NCBI GenBank assembly: GCA_030524715.1
Contig: JAUNGB010000010.1
Coordinates: forward strand, 23,768-87,767
DNA from: Eubacteriales bacterium
GTDB taxonomy: Bacteria; Bacillota; Clostridia; Lachnospirales; Lachnospiraceae
Reading direction: 5' to 3'
DNA length: 64,000 nucleotides
The translations under genes and the position numbers were made by a program. The notes beneath the pieces were generated by a model. The model did not search any database and was not told the DNA's origin. It saw nothing but the letters and a program-made list of their open reading frames with translations. This document shows positions 34,878-43,440 of this stretch, in pieces (positions within the stretch are counted from its first letter, which is position 1; every line of letters starts with the position of its first letter).

Positions 34878-35714
34878 CTATTTTTCATCCAGTTTAAACT
34901 GGCTGGATATCGTACCGTCATAAACAAAGCCCATTTTCTGGTAAATGCTGATAGCGTGTTCATTGGCCTCATCCACCCAGAAATTGACTTTGGATGCTCC
35001 CCGCTGCCCGAAGGCAGCTTCATTTGCCGCGCAAAACAGCGTTCTTCCCATTCCAAGCCCCCGGAACGCCGGACTTACTACCAGATGCTGCAGGAAACAG
35101 ACATGCCCCTTGGGAATCTGCATGATCACAGCTCCCGGCGTTCCGTCAGCCAGCCGCATTCCTATCACCTGGCCTTTCTGACAATATCCGGCAAATTCTG
35201 TTTCCTCCGGAAGCAGCGTGCTGTACACATCCAGGCTGCTCTTCCAAAGAGCCTCAACTGCGGGATAATCCTCCGGCTTCATTTCCTCCACAGGATATGC
35301 ATCCTGCTTCTGACGCTGATCCGGGGGAGGGCAGAAGCGTTCCCGCAGGCATTCCATGCGCCGGTAACGTTTATAGGGCCGGAACCCTCTTTTCTGCCAA
35401 ACGCCGCACCCCGCCCTAGCAAGAGCCTCTTCCTCATTTCCTTTAAACACATAATCCAGGATCACTGTCTGCCCCTGTTTTCCTATAACAGGCATGCTGC
35501 CGCTTTTCAGATAGTAATACAGGCGGCAGCATTCTGCTTCCTTTACCAGAAAATAAAGTCCCTCCCCGGAGCATTCCCAGTAAAGGGCGCCTCTCTTTGC
35601 CATATCGTCCACCTCGCCGGGTACAAAGAAACAATTGGACTGCACAGGCCTGTTATTCTTTTTAAATCCCTTTACCAGACTTCCAAACTGTCTGGCAGAC
35701 TCAATTCTTTCCAT
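34878..35714 (-). CDS. GNAT-family acetyltransferase
   Basis: A 278-residue protein. The C-terminal half, from about residue 145, is a GNAT domain with the acyl-CoA loop LVVSPAFRGLGMGRTLFCAA and the late IYQKMGFVYDG. The N-terminal half (QSNCFFVPGEVDDMAKRGAL, YYYLKSGSMPVIGKQ) is not recognised. Its start overlaps the 3' end of the adenylation gene by 14 bases. It could acylate the carrier-bound product, or use carrier-bound aminoacyl as donor (inference). Confidence 0.85.
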   Translation of the reverse strand: MERIESARQFGSLVKGFKKNNRPVQSNCFFVPGEVDDMAKRGALYWECSGEGLYFLVKEAECCRLYYYLKSGSMPVIGKQGQTVILDYVFKGNEEEALARAGCGVWQKRGFRPYKRYRRMECLRERFCPPPDQRQKQDAYPVEEMKPEDYPAVEALWKSSLDVYSTLLPEETEFAGYCQKGQVIGMRLADGTPGAVIMQIPKGHVCFLQHLVVSPAFRGLGMGRTLFCAANEAAFGQRGASKVNFWVDEANEHAISIYQKMGFVYDGTISSQFKLDEK

Positions 35715-37221
35715 GGCTGATATATCTCTCCTTTAAGGCGGCCCTGTCTATTTTTCCGTTTTTATTTAAAGGAAGCTGCTCCATAAACACGTATTTATTG
35801 GGGCACATATACTTGGGCAGATACACCTGAAGATCTTTGACGATCCTCCTGTCGCAGGCTTCCTCCGCCTGATAGAACATATAGATCTTTTCCCGCTGGC
35901 CGTCATAAATGCAGCAGCTTCTGGAAATGTAATCCAGGCTGTCCAGCACCGTTTCAATTTCACCCAGCTCGATCCTGTGTCCCATATGCTTGATCTGAAA
36001 ATCCCGGCGGGTCACATAATAAAGCTCTCCATCCCGGTATCTTCCCAGATCCCCGGTGCGGTAAATCAGTTCCGGATAATCCTGATTCAGCGGATTCTGG
36101 CAGAATGCCTTCTCCGTTGCCTCCGGATTTCGGTAATAACCAAGAGCCAGGGACGTTCCTCTGACACAGATTTCACCGATTTCGTTCTCCCCGGCAGGCT
36201 GGTTCTGCTCATTTAATAAGAACATCTCTGTATTGGGGAAGGCCGTTCCGATTGGCAGCGTCTCATTCAGGCCAAATTCCCGGTCAACGATATAATAGCT
36301 GCAGTTGCAGGTGATCTCCGTGGGTCCGTAGAGATTTACATACATGGCGTCCGGCAGCTTTTCCCTCCAGTAGTTCAGCACCTTCACAGGCATAACCTCT
36401 CCGGAAAACATGATCTTCTTCAGGTATTTCGGAAGATCCCGTTCCAGGCCTTTAAAGGACGCGGTCAACGCCAGGGCGGAAACTGCCCATATCACCGTGG
36501 TGATCTTCTTCTCATTCAGATAAGGGATCAGCTCCTTCGGGAAAGAGATCATCCTCTGGGTTACGATACACATGGTAGCGCCGTTTCGCAGGGTGGAATA
36601 AATATCCTTTACTGACACGTCAAAATCAAAGGGCGCCTGATTGCCGAACACTTCATTCTCGTCAAATCCAAAGCAGTCTGCAAACTGCTCTACCAGATCG
36701 ATCACGGATCTGTGGCACACCAGGACGCCTTTGGGCGTTCCGGTTGAACCGGAGGTATAGATCGCATACAAAGGATTCGTATCGATATGGCGCTTCCGGA
36801 TATCCAGAAGAAGTTCTTCGTCCGCCTCTGTTCCCACGATCTCTTCATAAAACAAAACTTCTCCGTCATAGTCAAGACTCAGGACAAACTCCCTGTCGGA
36901 CTCTCTGCACAGCAGGCAGAGAGGATGTACGCTTTTCAGGATCATGGAAATCCTTCCGGGCGGAAGCTTTTTGCCTACCGGAACATAGAAATTGTCGCTG
37001 TAAACGCTTCCCATAAACATTTCCAGACTCTCGATTTCCCGATCGATCAGGACTGCGACCGGTTTACATGTCCGGCCCATCCGCGCGATCCTGGTACCGA
37101 TGCTTCTGGCGTTCCTGATGCATTCCTTATAGGTGATCTCATGCAGCGGATCCGCAAACACTACCTTGTCAGGGTGCTTTTCTCCTGCACGCTCCAGATA
37201 ATCCAATACGTTGTATACCAT
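35701..37221 (-). CDS. Stand-alone amino acid adenylation enzyme (AMP-binding, DltA/NRPS-type)
   Basis: A 506-residue ANL-superfamily ligase. Core motifs: A3 YAIYTSGSTGTPKGV, A4 APFDFDVSVKDIY with an aspartate in the amino-group-binding position, A5 NLYGPTEITC, A7 YRTGDLGR, and A10 LPLNKNGKIDRAAL with the catalytic lysine. It activates an amino acid as aminoacyl-AMP and loads the downstream carrier protein. No dltB or dltD is present, so cell-wall D-alanylation is doubtful. First gene of the operon, with its own TTGACA promoter. Confidence 0.88.
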   Translation of the reverse strand: MVYNVLDYLERAGEKHPDKVVFADPLHEITYKECIRNARSIGTRIARMGRTCKPVAVLIDREIESLEMFMGSVYSDNFYVPVGKKLPPGRISMILKSVHPLCLLCRESDREFVLSLDYDGEVLFYEEIVGTEADEELLLDIRKRHIDTNPLYAIYTSGSTGTPKGVLVCHRSVIDLVEQFADCFGFDENEVFGNQAPFDFDVSVKDIYSTLRNGATMCIVTQRMISFPKELIPYLNEKKITTVIWAVSALALTASFKGLERDLPKYLKKIMFSGEVMPVKVLNYWREKLPDAMYVNLYGPTEITCNCSYYIVDREFGLNETLPIGTAFPNTEMFLLNEQNQPAGENEIGEICVRGTSLALGYYRNPEATEKAFCQNPLNQDYPELIYRTGDLGRYRDGELYYVTRRDFQIKHMGHRIELGEIETVLDSLDYISRSCCIYDGQREKIYMFYQAEEACDRRIVKDLQVYLPKYMCPNKYVFMEQLPLNKNGKIDRAALKERYISHGKN

Positions 37222-37269
37222 TTAGTATCCCTCATTTTCAATCTTTATGAAATATTTTCTTTGCTTTCT

Positions 37270-37298
37270 AACATAGCAGATGCGTACGGCTTTGTCAA
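37270..37298 (-). promoter_or_regulatory. Promoter of the adenylation/GNAT/carrier/greA operon
   Basis: Minus strand TTGACA (37298-37293), 17 bases, TATGTT (37275-37270), about 50 bases before the start codon. Confidence 0.65.
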
Positions 37299-37312
37299 TT
37301 CCCTTACCGAAG

Positions 37313-38725
37313 TCACTTCTTATTTTTAATAAACAGTGAAAATTCTACGCCGCCGTCCACATTCCGTACTCCCACTCCGCCTTCATGGGCAAGGGCCGCC
37401 TGTTTGACGATCGAAAGCCCGATCCCGAAGCTGTCCTCGTCTCTTGTCCTTGCCGGATTCCCCTTATAAAACACATTCCAGAGTTTTTCCTGCTCTTCCT
37501 GTGGAATAGGGTTTCCTTCATTAAACACAGAAAAATAAACCCTTTCCTCCGTCTCCCATGCTCGGATGCGGATCCGGCCGTTTTTCTTTCCGTAACGGAC
37601 CGCGTTTTTTACATAATTATAAAGCGCCCTGTGGAGCATTTCGTAATCTGCCCTTATGGTTCCCGAAATTTCATTTTGTTCCTCATTGAGTCCGGTACGC
37701 TTTGGAAATTCATTTTCGCAGCTTTTCCAGATACTGTCAAGCAGTGTCCTCACTGAAAACTCTGTTTTCTGAACAGTTTCAGCGCTGTTTTCATAGGAAG
37801 AAAACTCCAGCATCTGGCGGATCAGAGAATCCATACGCTCACACTCGTCAGAAATGACCTGGCAGTATTTTTCCAGCTTTTCCGGATGTTCTCTGGAAAT
37901 ATAGGGCATATTTTCCGCATAGCCCATGATCACGGCAGTTGGCGTTTTCAGCTCGTGGGCCATATTTCTCACAAGCGCCTTGCGAAGCTCCACGTCTTTT
38001 TTAAGGCTTTCCAGCGCTTCCTTCAGCCTGTCTGACATGGTATTTACAGATTCGGCAAGCATCCCAAGCTCATCGCTGCTTTTTACATCCACAGAATTTT
38101 CGAAATTCAGCTTTGCGATCTGGGTTGTAACCTGATTGATCTCCCGGATAGGCTGTACCATTTTGCCGGACAGATAAATAATAATGGGGATCCCGCACAG
38201 AAGAGTCACCACCGCCGCGATCACATAACAGATCTCCATTACCATCATACTGCTGTTTAAGCCTGTGATGGATTTACGGATAATAACGTAGCCGTCTCCC
38301 TTAATATAATTGATCTGAAGGAAGGACGCTTTGTTTTTGTCGTCAAAGCTGCTGAAAAAGACTTTCCCGCTCTTATTCAGCTCTTCTTTTTTGTCCCGAA
38401 GGGTTTTCATGGTTTTTTCGCCCAAAGTTCCCCGGCTGATCTCCCAGTTTCTGGTGGCCGATACAATATGAAGTTCTTCGTCCGTCACCGTAATATCTAT
38501 AGTATTGTTAAAAGCCAGATCATCCATATCCTCCCGCTCCAGGGCCCAGTCCGAATCCCCCAGCTTTTGGATAACCTCAGAGGCGACTGCATCCATCTTT
38601 TTGCTGTTCCAGTATTCTACAAGGCTTTTTTTCAAAAGGCCGGAGATTCCAAGAACAAACAGCAGAAATCCCACGATCAGAATACAGCCTGCAAAAATGT
38701 ATTTCTTTCTCAGTGAATTTTTCAT
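37313..38725 (-). CDS. Sensor histidine kinase
   Basis: A 470-residue membrane kinase: N-terminal membrane segment (YIFAGCILIVGFLLFVLGIS), an extracellular region to about residue 165, a second segment (VMEICYVIAAVVTLLCGIPI), HAMP-like linker, H-box VRNMAHELKTPTAVIMGYAE, and ATPase boxes with NYVKNAVRYGKKNG and SFGIGLSIVKQAAL. The start at 38725 has GGAGG upstream, and its ATG overlaps the regulator stop (ATGA), so the pair is coupled. Signal unknown. Confidence 0.88.
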   Translation of the reverse strand: MKNSLRKKYIFAGCILIVGFLLFVLGISGLLKKSLVEYWNSKKMDAVASEVIQKLGDSDWALEREDMDDLAFNNTIDITVTDEELHIVSATRNWEISRGTLGEKTMKTLRDKKEELNKSGKVFFSSFDDKNKASFLQINYIKGDGYVIIRKSITGLNSSMMVMEICYVIAAVVTLLCGIPIIIYLSGKMVQPIREINQVTTQIAKLNFENSVDVKSSDELGMLAESVNTMSDRLKEALESLKKDVELRKALVRNMAHELKTPTAVIMGYAENMPYISREHPEKLEKYCQVISDECERMDSLIRQMLEFSSYENSAETVQKTEFSVRTLLDSIWKSCENEFPKRTGLNEEQNEISGTIRADYEMLHRALYNYVKNAVRYGKKNGRIRIRAWETEERVYFSVFNEGNPIPQEEQEKLWNVFYKGNPARTRDEDSFGIGLSIVKQAALAHEGGVGVRNVDGGVEFSLFIKNKK

Positions 38726-39405
38726 GCAGGTTCCTCCGGCTGGAATACATATCCTGTCCCCCGGACAGTCCGGATATAACTTCCGCAATGGCCCAGATCT
38801 GTCCTGAGCATCTTGATATGGGTGTCTATGGTGCGGATATCCCCCTCGTAGTCAAAGCCCCAGATACGCTCCAGTATCTGATCTCTGGTCAGGACAATAT
38901 TCCTGTTTTCCATAAGATATAACAAAAGCTGGTATTCCTTATTGGTCAGAACAGCCTCCTTTCCCCGGACAAGCACCCTGTGTCCGTCCAGATCTATTTC
39001 CAGATCCTGAATCTTCCATTTCTCTGTTTCGGCTGCTTTTGATTTAAATGCAAGAGCCGCGCGTATCCTTGCCAGCAATACCCTTCCATGAAAAGGCTTA
39101 GCCACATAGTCGCTGGCCCCTGATTCAAAGCCCTTCAGTTCATTTACGGTATCTCCAAGGGCGGTCAGCATAATGACAGGGATCTCGCTGGTCCTTCGTA
39201 TTTCCTTTAAAACCTCCACGCCGCCTTTTCCGGGCATCATAATATCCAGAAGGATCAGATCCAGATCCGGATGCGCGGCAAAGCATTCCAGCGCCTGGTT
39301 CCCATCCTCTGCTTCTATTACCTCATAAGCCTCTTTTTCCAGAATATCTCTCAAAAGATCACGCAGCAGATAATCATCATCTGCGATCAGTATTTTTTGT
39401 CCCAC
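38722..39405 (-). CDS. OmpR-family response regulator
   Basis: A 227-residue regulator with receiver domain (ILIADDDYLLRDLLRDIL; phosphorylated Asp in LDLILLDIMMPGKGGVEV; ASDYVAKPFHGRVLLARI) and winged helix (TNKEYQLLLYLMENRNIVLT, TIDTHIKMLRTDLGHC). The start is a GTG at 39405, preceded by GGAGGTACC; longer upstream reading lies in the promoter. It is divergent from a MATE transporter gene at 39627, a possible target. Confidence 0.88.
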   Translation of the reverse strand: MGQKILIADDDYLLRDLLRDILEKEAYEVIEAEDGNQALECFAAHPDLDLILLDIMMPGKGGVEVLKEIRRTSEIPVIMLTALGDTVNELKGFESGASDYVAKPFHGRVLLARIRAALAFKSKAAETEKWKIQDLEIDLDGHRVLVRGKEAVLTNKEYQLLLYLMENRNIVLTRDQILERIWGFDYEGDIRTIDTHIKMLRTDLGHCGSYIRTVRGTGYVFQPEEPA

Positions 39406-39450
39406 TTTGGTACCTCCATCACATCGTCTGCTCTTTTTTCTGTCACACAT

Positions 39451-39479
39451 AGTATACACGATTTTGAAAGCTGAAACAA
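39451..39479 (-). promoter_or_regulatory. Promoter of the response regulator/kinase pair
   Basis: Minus strand TTGTTT (39479-39474), 17 bases, TATACT (39456-39451). A perfect palindrome ATTACGTAAT (39479-39488) lies between this promoter and the divergent MATE promoter. Confidence 0.6.
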
Positions 39480-39507
39480 TTACGTAATACATTTTCAAAA
39501 AAAATTA

Positions 39508-39537
39508 TTGACTTTTTGACAAAAAAAATAGTATGAT
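39508..39537 (+). promoter_or_regulatory. Promoter of the first MATE gene
   Basis: TTGACT (39508-39513), 18 bases, TATGAT (39532-39537). The predicted transcript starts near 39544, at the base of the leader hairpin. Confidence 0.55.
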
Positions 39538-39543
39538 ACAACT

Positions 39544-39595
39544 AAAGCGTGTGGCGTAACTGCGTAAATCCAGTTGTAACCACACGCTTTTTTTA
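39544..39595 (+). terminator. Leader hairpin with T tract upstream of MATE gene (candidate attenuator)
   Basis: Outer arms AAAGCGTGTGG (39544-39554) and CCACACGCTTT (39580-39590), inner arms AACTG and CAGTT, followed by a run of Ts. It lies wholly in the 5' leader, 32 bases before the MATE start codon. No known riboswitch class was recognised. Confidence 0.55.
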
Positions 39596-39626
39596 TTGTT
39601 ACAAAAAAGCTTTGGAGGAGTTAAAA

Positions 39627-41021
39627 ATGGAGAAAAAGTCAAATACCTTTCTTGAAACTGAACCCATTGGCACACTGATGAGAAAGTATGCGGTGCCATG
39701 TATTATTTCCCTGCTGGTAGCGGCATTGTACAATATTGTCGATCAGATCTTCATTGCCAATGCGGACTATCTCGGTTCTTATGGAAACGCTGCCAATACG
39801 GTGGTTTTCCCGCTGACCGTGGTGGCGCTTTCACTGGCGGTAATGATCGGCGACGGCTGCTGCGCCTTTGTCAGCATCAGTCTCGGCGCAAATAAAAAAC
39901 AGGATGCCCACCGCAGTATCGGAAGCGCCATCGTCCTTTGTATCATTATCAGCGTCATCCTGACCGCTGTTTACCTGATCTTTCAAGAGCCGATTCTGAC
40001 TATGTTCGGCGGACGTGTCAATGAAGATACCTTCCATCACGCAAAGGAATATTTCTTCTGGATCACTGTGGGCGTACCTTTCTATATGTTCGGACAGGCA
40101 ATGAATCCTATCATAAGATCAGACGGAAGCCCGAAATTTGCCATGATGTGCACCCTGGCCGGAGCTCTTACAAACATCATTCTGGACCCGATCTTTATTT
40201 TTATTTTTAAATGGGGAATGATGGGCGCCGCCGTTGCGACCATACTGGGCCAGATCCTGACCGCGGCCGCTTCCGTATGGTATCTGTTCCATATGAAGGC
40301 TGTGAAGCTGGAAAAGAGCAGTCTTGGGCTTCACCTGAACCTGGCGAAGAAATATCTGCCTCTTGGTATCTGCAGCTTCCTGTCACAGATCTCTCTGGTG
40401 GCGGCAATGGCGGCGATCCAGAATATGACGCTGAAGTACGGCGCGCTGGATCCGATTTTCGGGCAGGCTGAGTACGCACAGATCCCAATGGCTGTACTTG
40501 GAATCGTCATGAAATTCTTCCAGATCGTTATTTCTATTGCAGTAGGTATGTCCGCAGGATGTATCCCCATCGTAGGATATAACATCGGCGCGGGCCGCAA
40601 AGACAGGGCAGGAAAACTCTTTACCATGCTGCTGATCTGTGAAGCCGCCGTAGGCGCTGCAGCGCTGTTTATCGTGGAGGTATTCCCCCATCAGCTCATC
40701 GGTATTTTCGGAGCTGCCAATGAGAGCGTTTATTATACGGATTTCGCGGTAAAATGCTTCCGTATTTACCTTTGCATGATGCCTCTGGCGACTGTAAACA
40801 AGGCCACTTTTATTTATCTGCAGTCTCTGGGCAAAGCATTCCTTTCCACAATGCTTTCCCTGATCCGTGAGGTGGTATTCGGCGTGGGCTTCGCTTTGAT
40901 CCTGCCGATTTTCTTCGGGCTGAACGGCGTACTGTATTCCATGCCGGTATCCGACGTCCTTACATTTATCATTTCGGCAATTGTGATCGCCTACACATAT
41001 AAAACGCTAGAGCGTGTTTGA
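39627..41021 (+). CDS. MATE-family multidrug efflux transporter (MepA-like)
   Basis: A 464-residue integral membrane exporter with about twelve helices, expelling drugs or metabolites against Na+ or H+. It opens with FLETEPIGTLMRKYAVPCII and the helix AALYNIVDQIFIANADYLGS, a typical MATE start, with VGYNIGAGRKDRAGKLFTM at mid-length. The start at 39627 follows TTTGGAGGAG; upstream in-frame codons lie in the leader hairpin. The last codons (LERV plus stop) come from the terminal repeat of the element at 41008-41171, so the original C-terminus may have been replaced. Confidence 0.9.
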   Translation: MEKKSNTFLETEPIGTLMRKYAVPCIISLLVAALYNIVDQIFIANADYLGSYGNAANTVVFPLTVVALSLAVMIGDGCCAFVSISLGANKKQDAHRSIGSAIVLCIIISVILTAVYLIFQEPILTMFGGRVNEDTFHHAKEYFFWITVGVPFYMFGQAMNPIIRSDGSPKFAMMCTLAGALTNIILDPIFIFIFKWGMMGAAVATILGQILTAAASVWYLFHMKAVKLEKSSLGLHLNLAKKYLPLGICSFLSQISLVAAMAAIQNMTLKYGALDPIFGQAEYAQIPMAVLGIVMKFFQIVISIAVGMSAGCIPIVGYNIGAGRKDRAGKLFTMLLICEAAVGAAALFIVEVFPHQLIGIFGAANESVYYTDFAVKCFRIYLCMMPLATVNKATFIYLQSLGKAFLSTMLSLIREVVFGVGFALILPIFFGLNGVLYSMPVSDVLTFIISAIVIAYTYKTLERV

Positions 41022-41171
41022 AAATTGCTTTCTGCAAGATGTATTCCACAATTTGTGGGATATTTGGTTCAAATAAGGGAGGCGTAGCGGGCTACGCTGA
41101 CCGAATTTGGGACAAATAGACCGCAAAGTGGGGGATGCAGATTGCGGGAATGAATTTTCAAACACGCTCTA
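41008..41171. mobile_element. 164-bp MITE-like element with perfect 19-bp terminal inverted repeats (family R2)
   Basis: Ends are TAGAGCGTGTTTGAAAATT (41008-41026) and its exact complement (41153-41171). The interior is partly self-complementary with a central GCGTAGC/GCTACGC hairpin, and has no coding capacity. One end lies inside the MATE reading frame and provides its stop. Partial copies are at 49303, 51686, 55107 and 56978. Confidence 0.75.
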
Positions 41172-41334
41172 AAAGCCTGAAATTACTGTTTCCATCATAG
41201 GTGTGAACAGTAACCTTTTTTATATCAGTATGAAAATAGTGGCAATATCCTCGCCGGAATAGTATAATATTTCGTAAGAATCTGCGGAAGTTCAAGTACA
41301 GCCAGGAAACGAGCCGCAAAAAGGAGGAACGCCC
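41022..41334. other. Intergenic region (313 bp) between MATE and DUF3786 genes
   Basis: Half of it is the R2 element, followed directly by an R1 palindrome (41182-41214). The last 100 bases lead to the GGAGG site of the DUF3786 gene, with no clear promoter seen. Confidence 0.6.
41182..41214. repeat. R1 palindromic repeat, copy 3
   Basis: ATTACTG and CAGTAAC arms with a GTTTCCATCATAGGTGTGAA core, 11 bases after the R2 element. Confidence 0.65.
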
Positions 41335-42024
41335 ATGCGTGAAAGTTATATTACAAAACCGGAAGGAAAGCCAGTGGATAATTATGAGATGACCTGCGAA
41401 AAATGGCGGAAGCTTTTTCTGGAAATGGATCATAAAGAATTAACAGACCGCTTCCGGCTGGAAAGCGACGAAGCGGCCCTTTACATTATTTATTATGGAG
41501 AAAAATACCGTCTGGACAGGCGCAGCGGAATGATCACCCTGACAGCCGATCCGGAACGCCGTCTGGCTTTTAATACCATCATTTCTATTTATAACCTGTT
41601 TTATTATTCTAAACCGGACGCAAAGAATAAGGGAGAATTTGTTCCCTTCCGGCTGGTAAAGCGCGCCGCCCCCTTTGACCCGGCATTTCAGAGAACTATT
41701 ATAAAGCCCCTGGCAAGAACCTTCAGCGGACGCCCGGAGCAGCTTGAAAAAGCATGCCTTTCTCTAAAGGGAACTCCGGTGCGCCAGGGAGACGTGGGAT
41801 ATATCATCCACGCCTTTGACTGTATTCCGGTGATGGTTGTTTTCTGGGACGGTGATGAAGAGTTTGAGGCGCAGGCAAATATCCTGTTTGACGCTAATAT
41901 TACGGATTTCCTCCACGAGGAAACCGTGTGCTGCATTGCCTCAGATCTGGTCCGCCGCCTCGCCGAGGAGGCAGGGCTTCAAAAGGTCAGTCAGCTTTTG
42001 GGAAGCGACGTCAGGAATAAATAA
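41335..42024 (+). CDS. DUF3786 domain-containing protein
   Basis: A 229-residue soluble protein of unknown function that matches the DUF3786 family: NYEMTCEKWRKLFLEMDHKE start, YGEKYRLDRRSGMITL, IISIYNLFYYSKPDAKNKGE, and a C-terminal FDCIPVMVVFWDGDEEFEAQ segment. AAGGAGG precedes the ATG. It converges with the RHH gene, 15 bases away. Relatives are often found in anaerobes; no role is claimed. Confidence 0.82.
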   Translation: MRESYITKPEGKPVDNYEMTCEKWRKLFLEMDHKELTDRFRLESDEAALYIIYYGEKYRLDRRSGMITLTADPERRLAFNTIISIYNLFYYSKPDAKNKGEFVPFRLVKRAAPFDPAFQRTIIKPLARTFSGRPEQLEKACLSLKGTPVRQGDVGYIIHAFDCIPVMVVFWDGDEEFEAQANILFDANITDFLHEETVCCIASDLVRRLAEEAGLQKVSQLLGSDVRNK

Positions 42025-42039
42025 ACCAAACGCTGTCGG

Positions 42040-42219
42040 CTATTCATCTGTATGATTTTTCTTCCGATGCCTGACGCACTCTGTCAGGAGCCACTCTATC
42101 TGGCCGTTTATGGAGCGGAAGTCATCTTCCGCCCATTGGGCCAGTTCGTTATAAAGAGAGGCAGAAACCCTGAGCGGAATCTGCTTCTTTGCCTTTTCTT
42201 TCGCCTTAGGATCACTCAT
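42040..42219 (-). CDS. Arc-like ribbon-helix-helix DNA-binding protein
   Basis: A 59-residue basic protein with an RHH fold: strand IPLRVSASLYNELAQWAEDD followed by FRSINGQIEWLLTECVRHRK. The start at 42219 follows GGGAGGTCAGG; the in-frame extension to 42279 runs through a direct repeat and is rejected. It lies downstream of an SPFH gene on the same strand, a pairing known in clostridia. It is a candidate autoregulator of the palindrome in the SPFH promoter. Confidence 0.82.
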   Translation of the reverse strand: MSDPKAKEKAKKQIPLRVSASLYNELAQWAEDDFRSINGQIEWLLTECVRHRKKNHTDE

Positions 42220-42231
42220 TTCCTGACCTCC

Positions 42232-42330
42232 CTTTCCGTTATCGTGGATTTCGTGCGGTTGGAAGTATATGTTTACCAAACCTACAATCTTTGATGTCTT
42301 TCCGTTATCGTGGATTCCGTGCGGTTGGAA
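42232..42330. repeat. 33-bp direct repeat upstream of the RHH gene
   Basis: Two copies (42232-42264 and 42298-42330) differ at one position; each includes CCGTTATCGTGGATT and GTGCGGTTGGAA. The copy proximal to the RHH gene ends at its ribosome site. Confidence 0.75.
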
Positions 42331-42375
42331 TCCATTTATCTAATGAACAAATATCTCATGAGCACTGCTGATATT

Positions 42376-43398
42376 TTAATAAATAGAACCGCTGTTGACA
42401 ATAGGCTGCGCGTCTTTATTTCCGCAGAGAACCACCAGAAGGTTGCTGACCATGGCAGCCTTGCGTTCCTCGTCAAGCTCTACGATCTGATTCTCGCTCA
42501 ATTGCTGAAGAGCCATTTCCACCATACTGACCGCGCCTTCCACGATCTTCTGCCTTGCGTCGATAATAGCGGTCGCCTGCTGGCGCTGAAGCATAGCGGA
42601 TGCGATCTCCGGCGCATAAGCAAGATGGGTGATGCGCACGTCCAGGATCTCGATTCCGGCCTCCTGAACCTTTTTCTGCAATTCCTCCTGCATAATATCC
42701 GCAATTTCCTGACTGCTGCCTCTTAAGGTTTTCTCGTCCGCCCCGTCATTGGCGTCATAGGGATAATTTCTTGCGGCGTTTCTTGTAATGGCGTCACACT
42801 GAATGGACAAAAATTCTTTATAATTTTCCACATTTAAAACTGCTTTTGTAGCGTTTTTTACCATCCAGATAACGATTGTTCCGATCTCTACCGGATTCCC
42901 CAGCTCGTCGTTGACCTTCTGTCTCTTATTGTCCAGGGTCATGGTTTTCAGGGAGACAATCTTGGAGCCTGATGTCTGTCCCAGATTGATATTGACCGCT
43001 ACCTCTTTGCTTCCCGCCTCCTTGGGAGCTGCTTCCTTATGGCCTGCGGTGGGATTGATGGCGGTACAGAAGGGATTCACCCAGTAAAATCCGGGAGAAT
43101 ATAAGGTTCCGTAATAGTTTCCGAATAAGGTGAGGACCAGCGCCTCATTGGGATGGATCACCTTTAAACCGCAGAGCATGATGATCCCGGCAGTTTCCAG
43201 CGCCACGCACAGGATGATCGAAATAGTAAGGACCACTCCTGCCGCCGGACGGGAAGCTCCCATATAAAACCCTCCGGCAACCACAACTACCACGCCCAGC
43301 AGTATGCCAAGCAGTGATACAAACAGCATAAGCATTCCCGAAGCTGCATTCAGTATTCTTTCTTCTGTAAACTTGTCTTTTAACTTATCTTTTTCCAT
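42376..43398 (-). CDS. SPFH-domain (stomatin/prohibitin/flotillin) membrane protein
   Basis: A 340-residue protein with two N-terminal membrane segments (MLMLFVSLLGILLGVVVVVA; AAGVVLTISIILCVALETAG), then an SPFH domain (LKVIHPNEALVLTLFGNYYG, SPGFYWVNPF, KIVSLKTMTLDNKRQKVNDE) and a coiled region rich in Q/A (ASAMLQRQQATAIIDARQKI). Such proteins scaffold membrane microdomains or modulate proteases; it may act with FtsH-type proteases, which is inference. Upstream is a TTGACA promoter with a palindrome; downstream is an RHH regulator. Confidence 0.9.
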   Translation of the reverse strand: MEKDKLKDKFTEERILNAASGMLMLFVSLLGILLGVVVVVAGGFYMGASRPAAGVVLTISIILCVALETAGIIMLCGLKVIHPNEALVLTLFGNYYGTLYSPGFYWVNPFCTAINPTAGHKEAAPKEAGSKEVAVNINLGQTSGSKIVSLKTMTLDNKRQKVNDELGNPVEIGTIVIWMVKNATKAVLNVENYKEFLSIQCDAITRNAARNYPYDANDGADEKTLRGSSQEIADIMQEELQKKVQEAGIEILDVRITHLAYAPEIASAMLQRQQATAIIDARQKIVEGAVSMVEMALQQLSENQIVELDEERKAAMVSNLLVVLCGNKDAQPIVNSGSIY

Positions 43399-43440
43399 GA
43401 TGATACCCTCCTTCTTGTAATCTTGATATGATTTTTAATA

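Noticed and set aside
34617-37221. Complete dlt operon for D-alanylation of teichoic acids
   Set aside because: dltB and dltD are absent and a GNAT gene lies between the adenylation and carrier genes.
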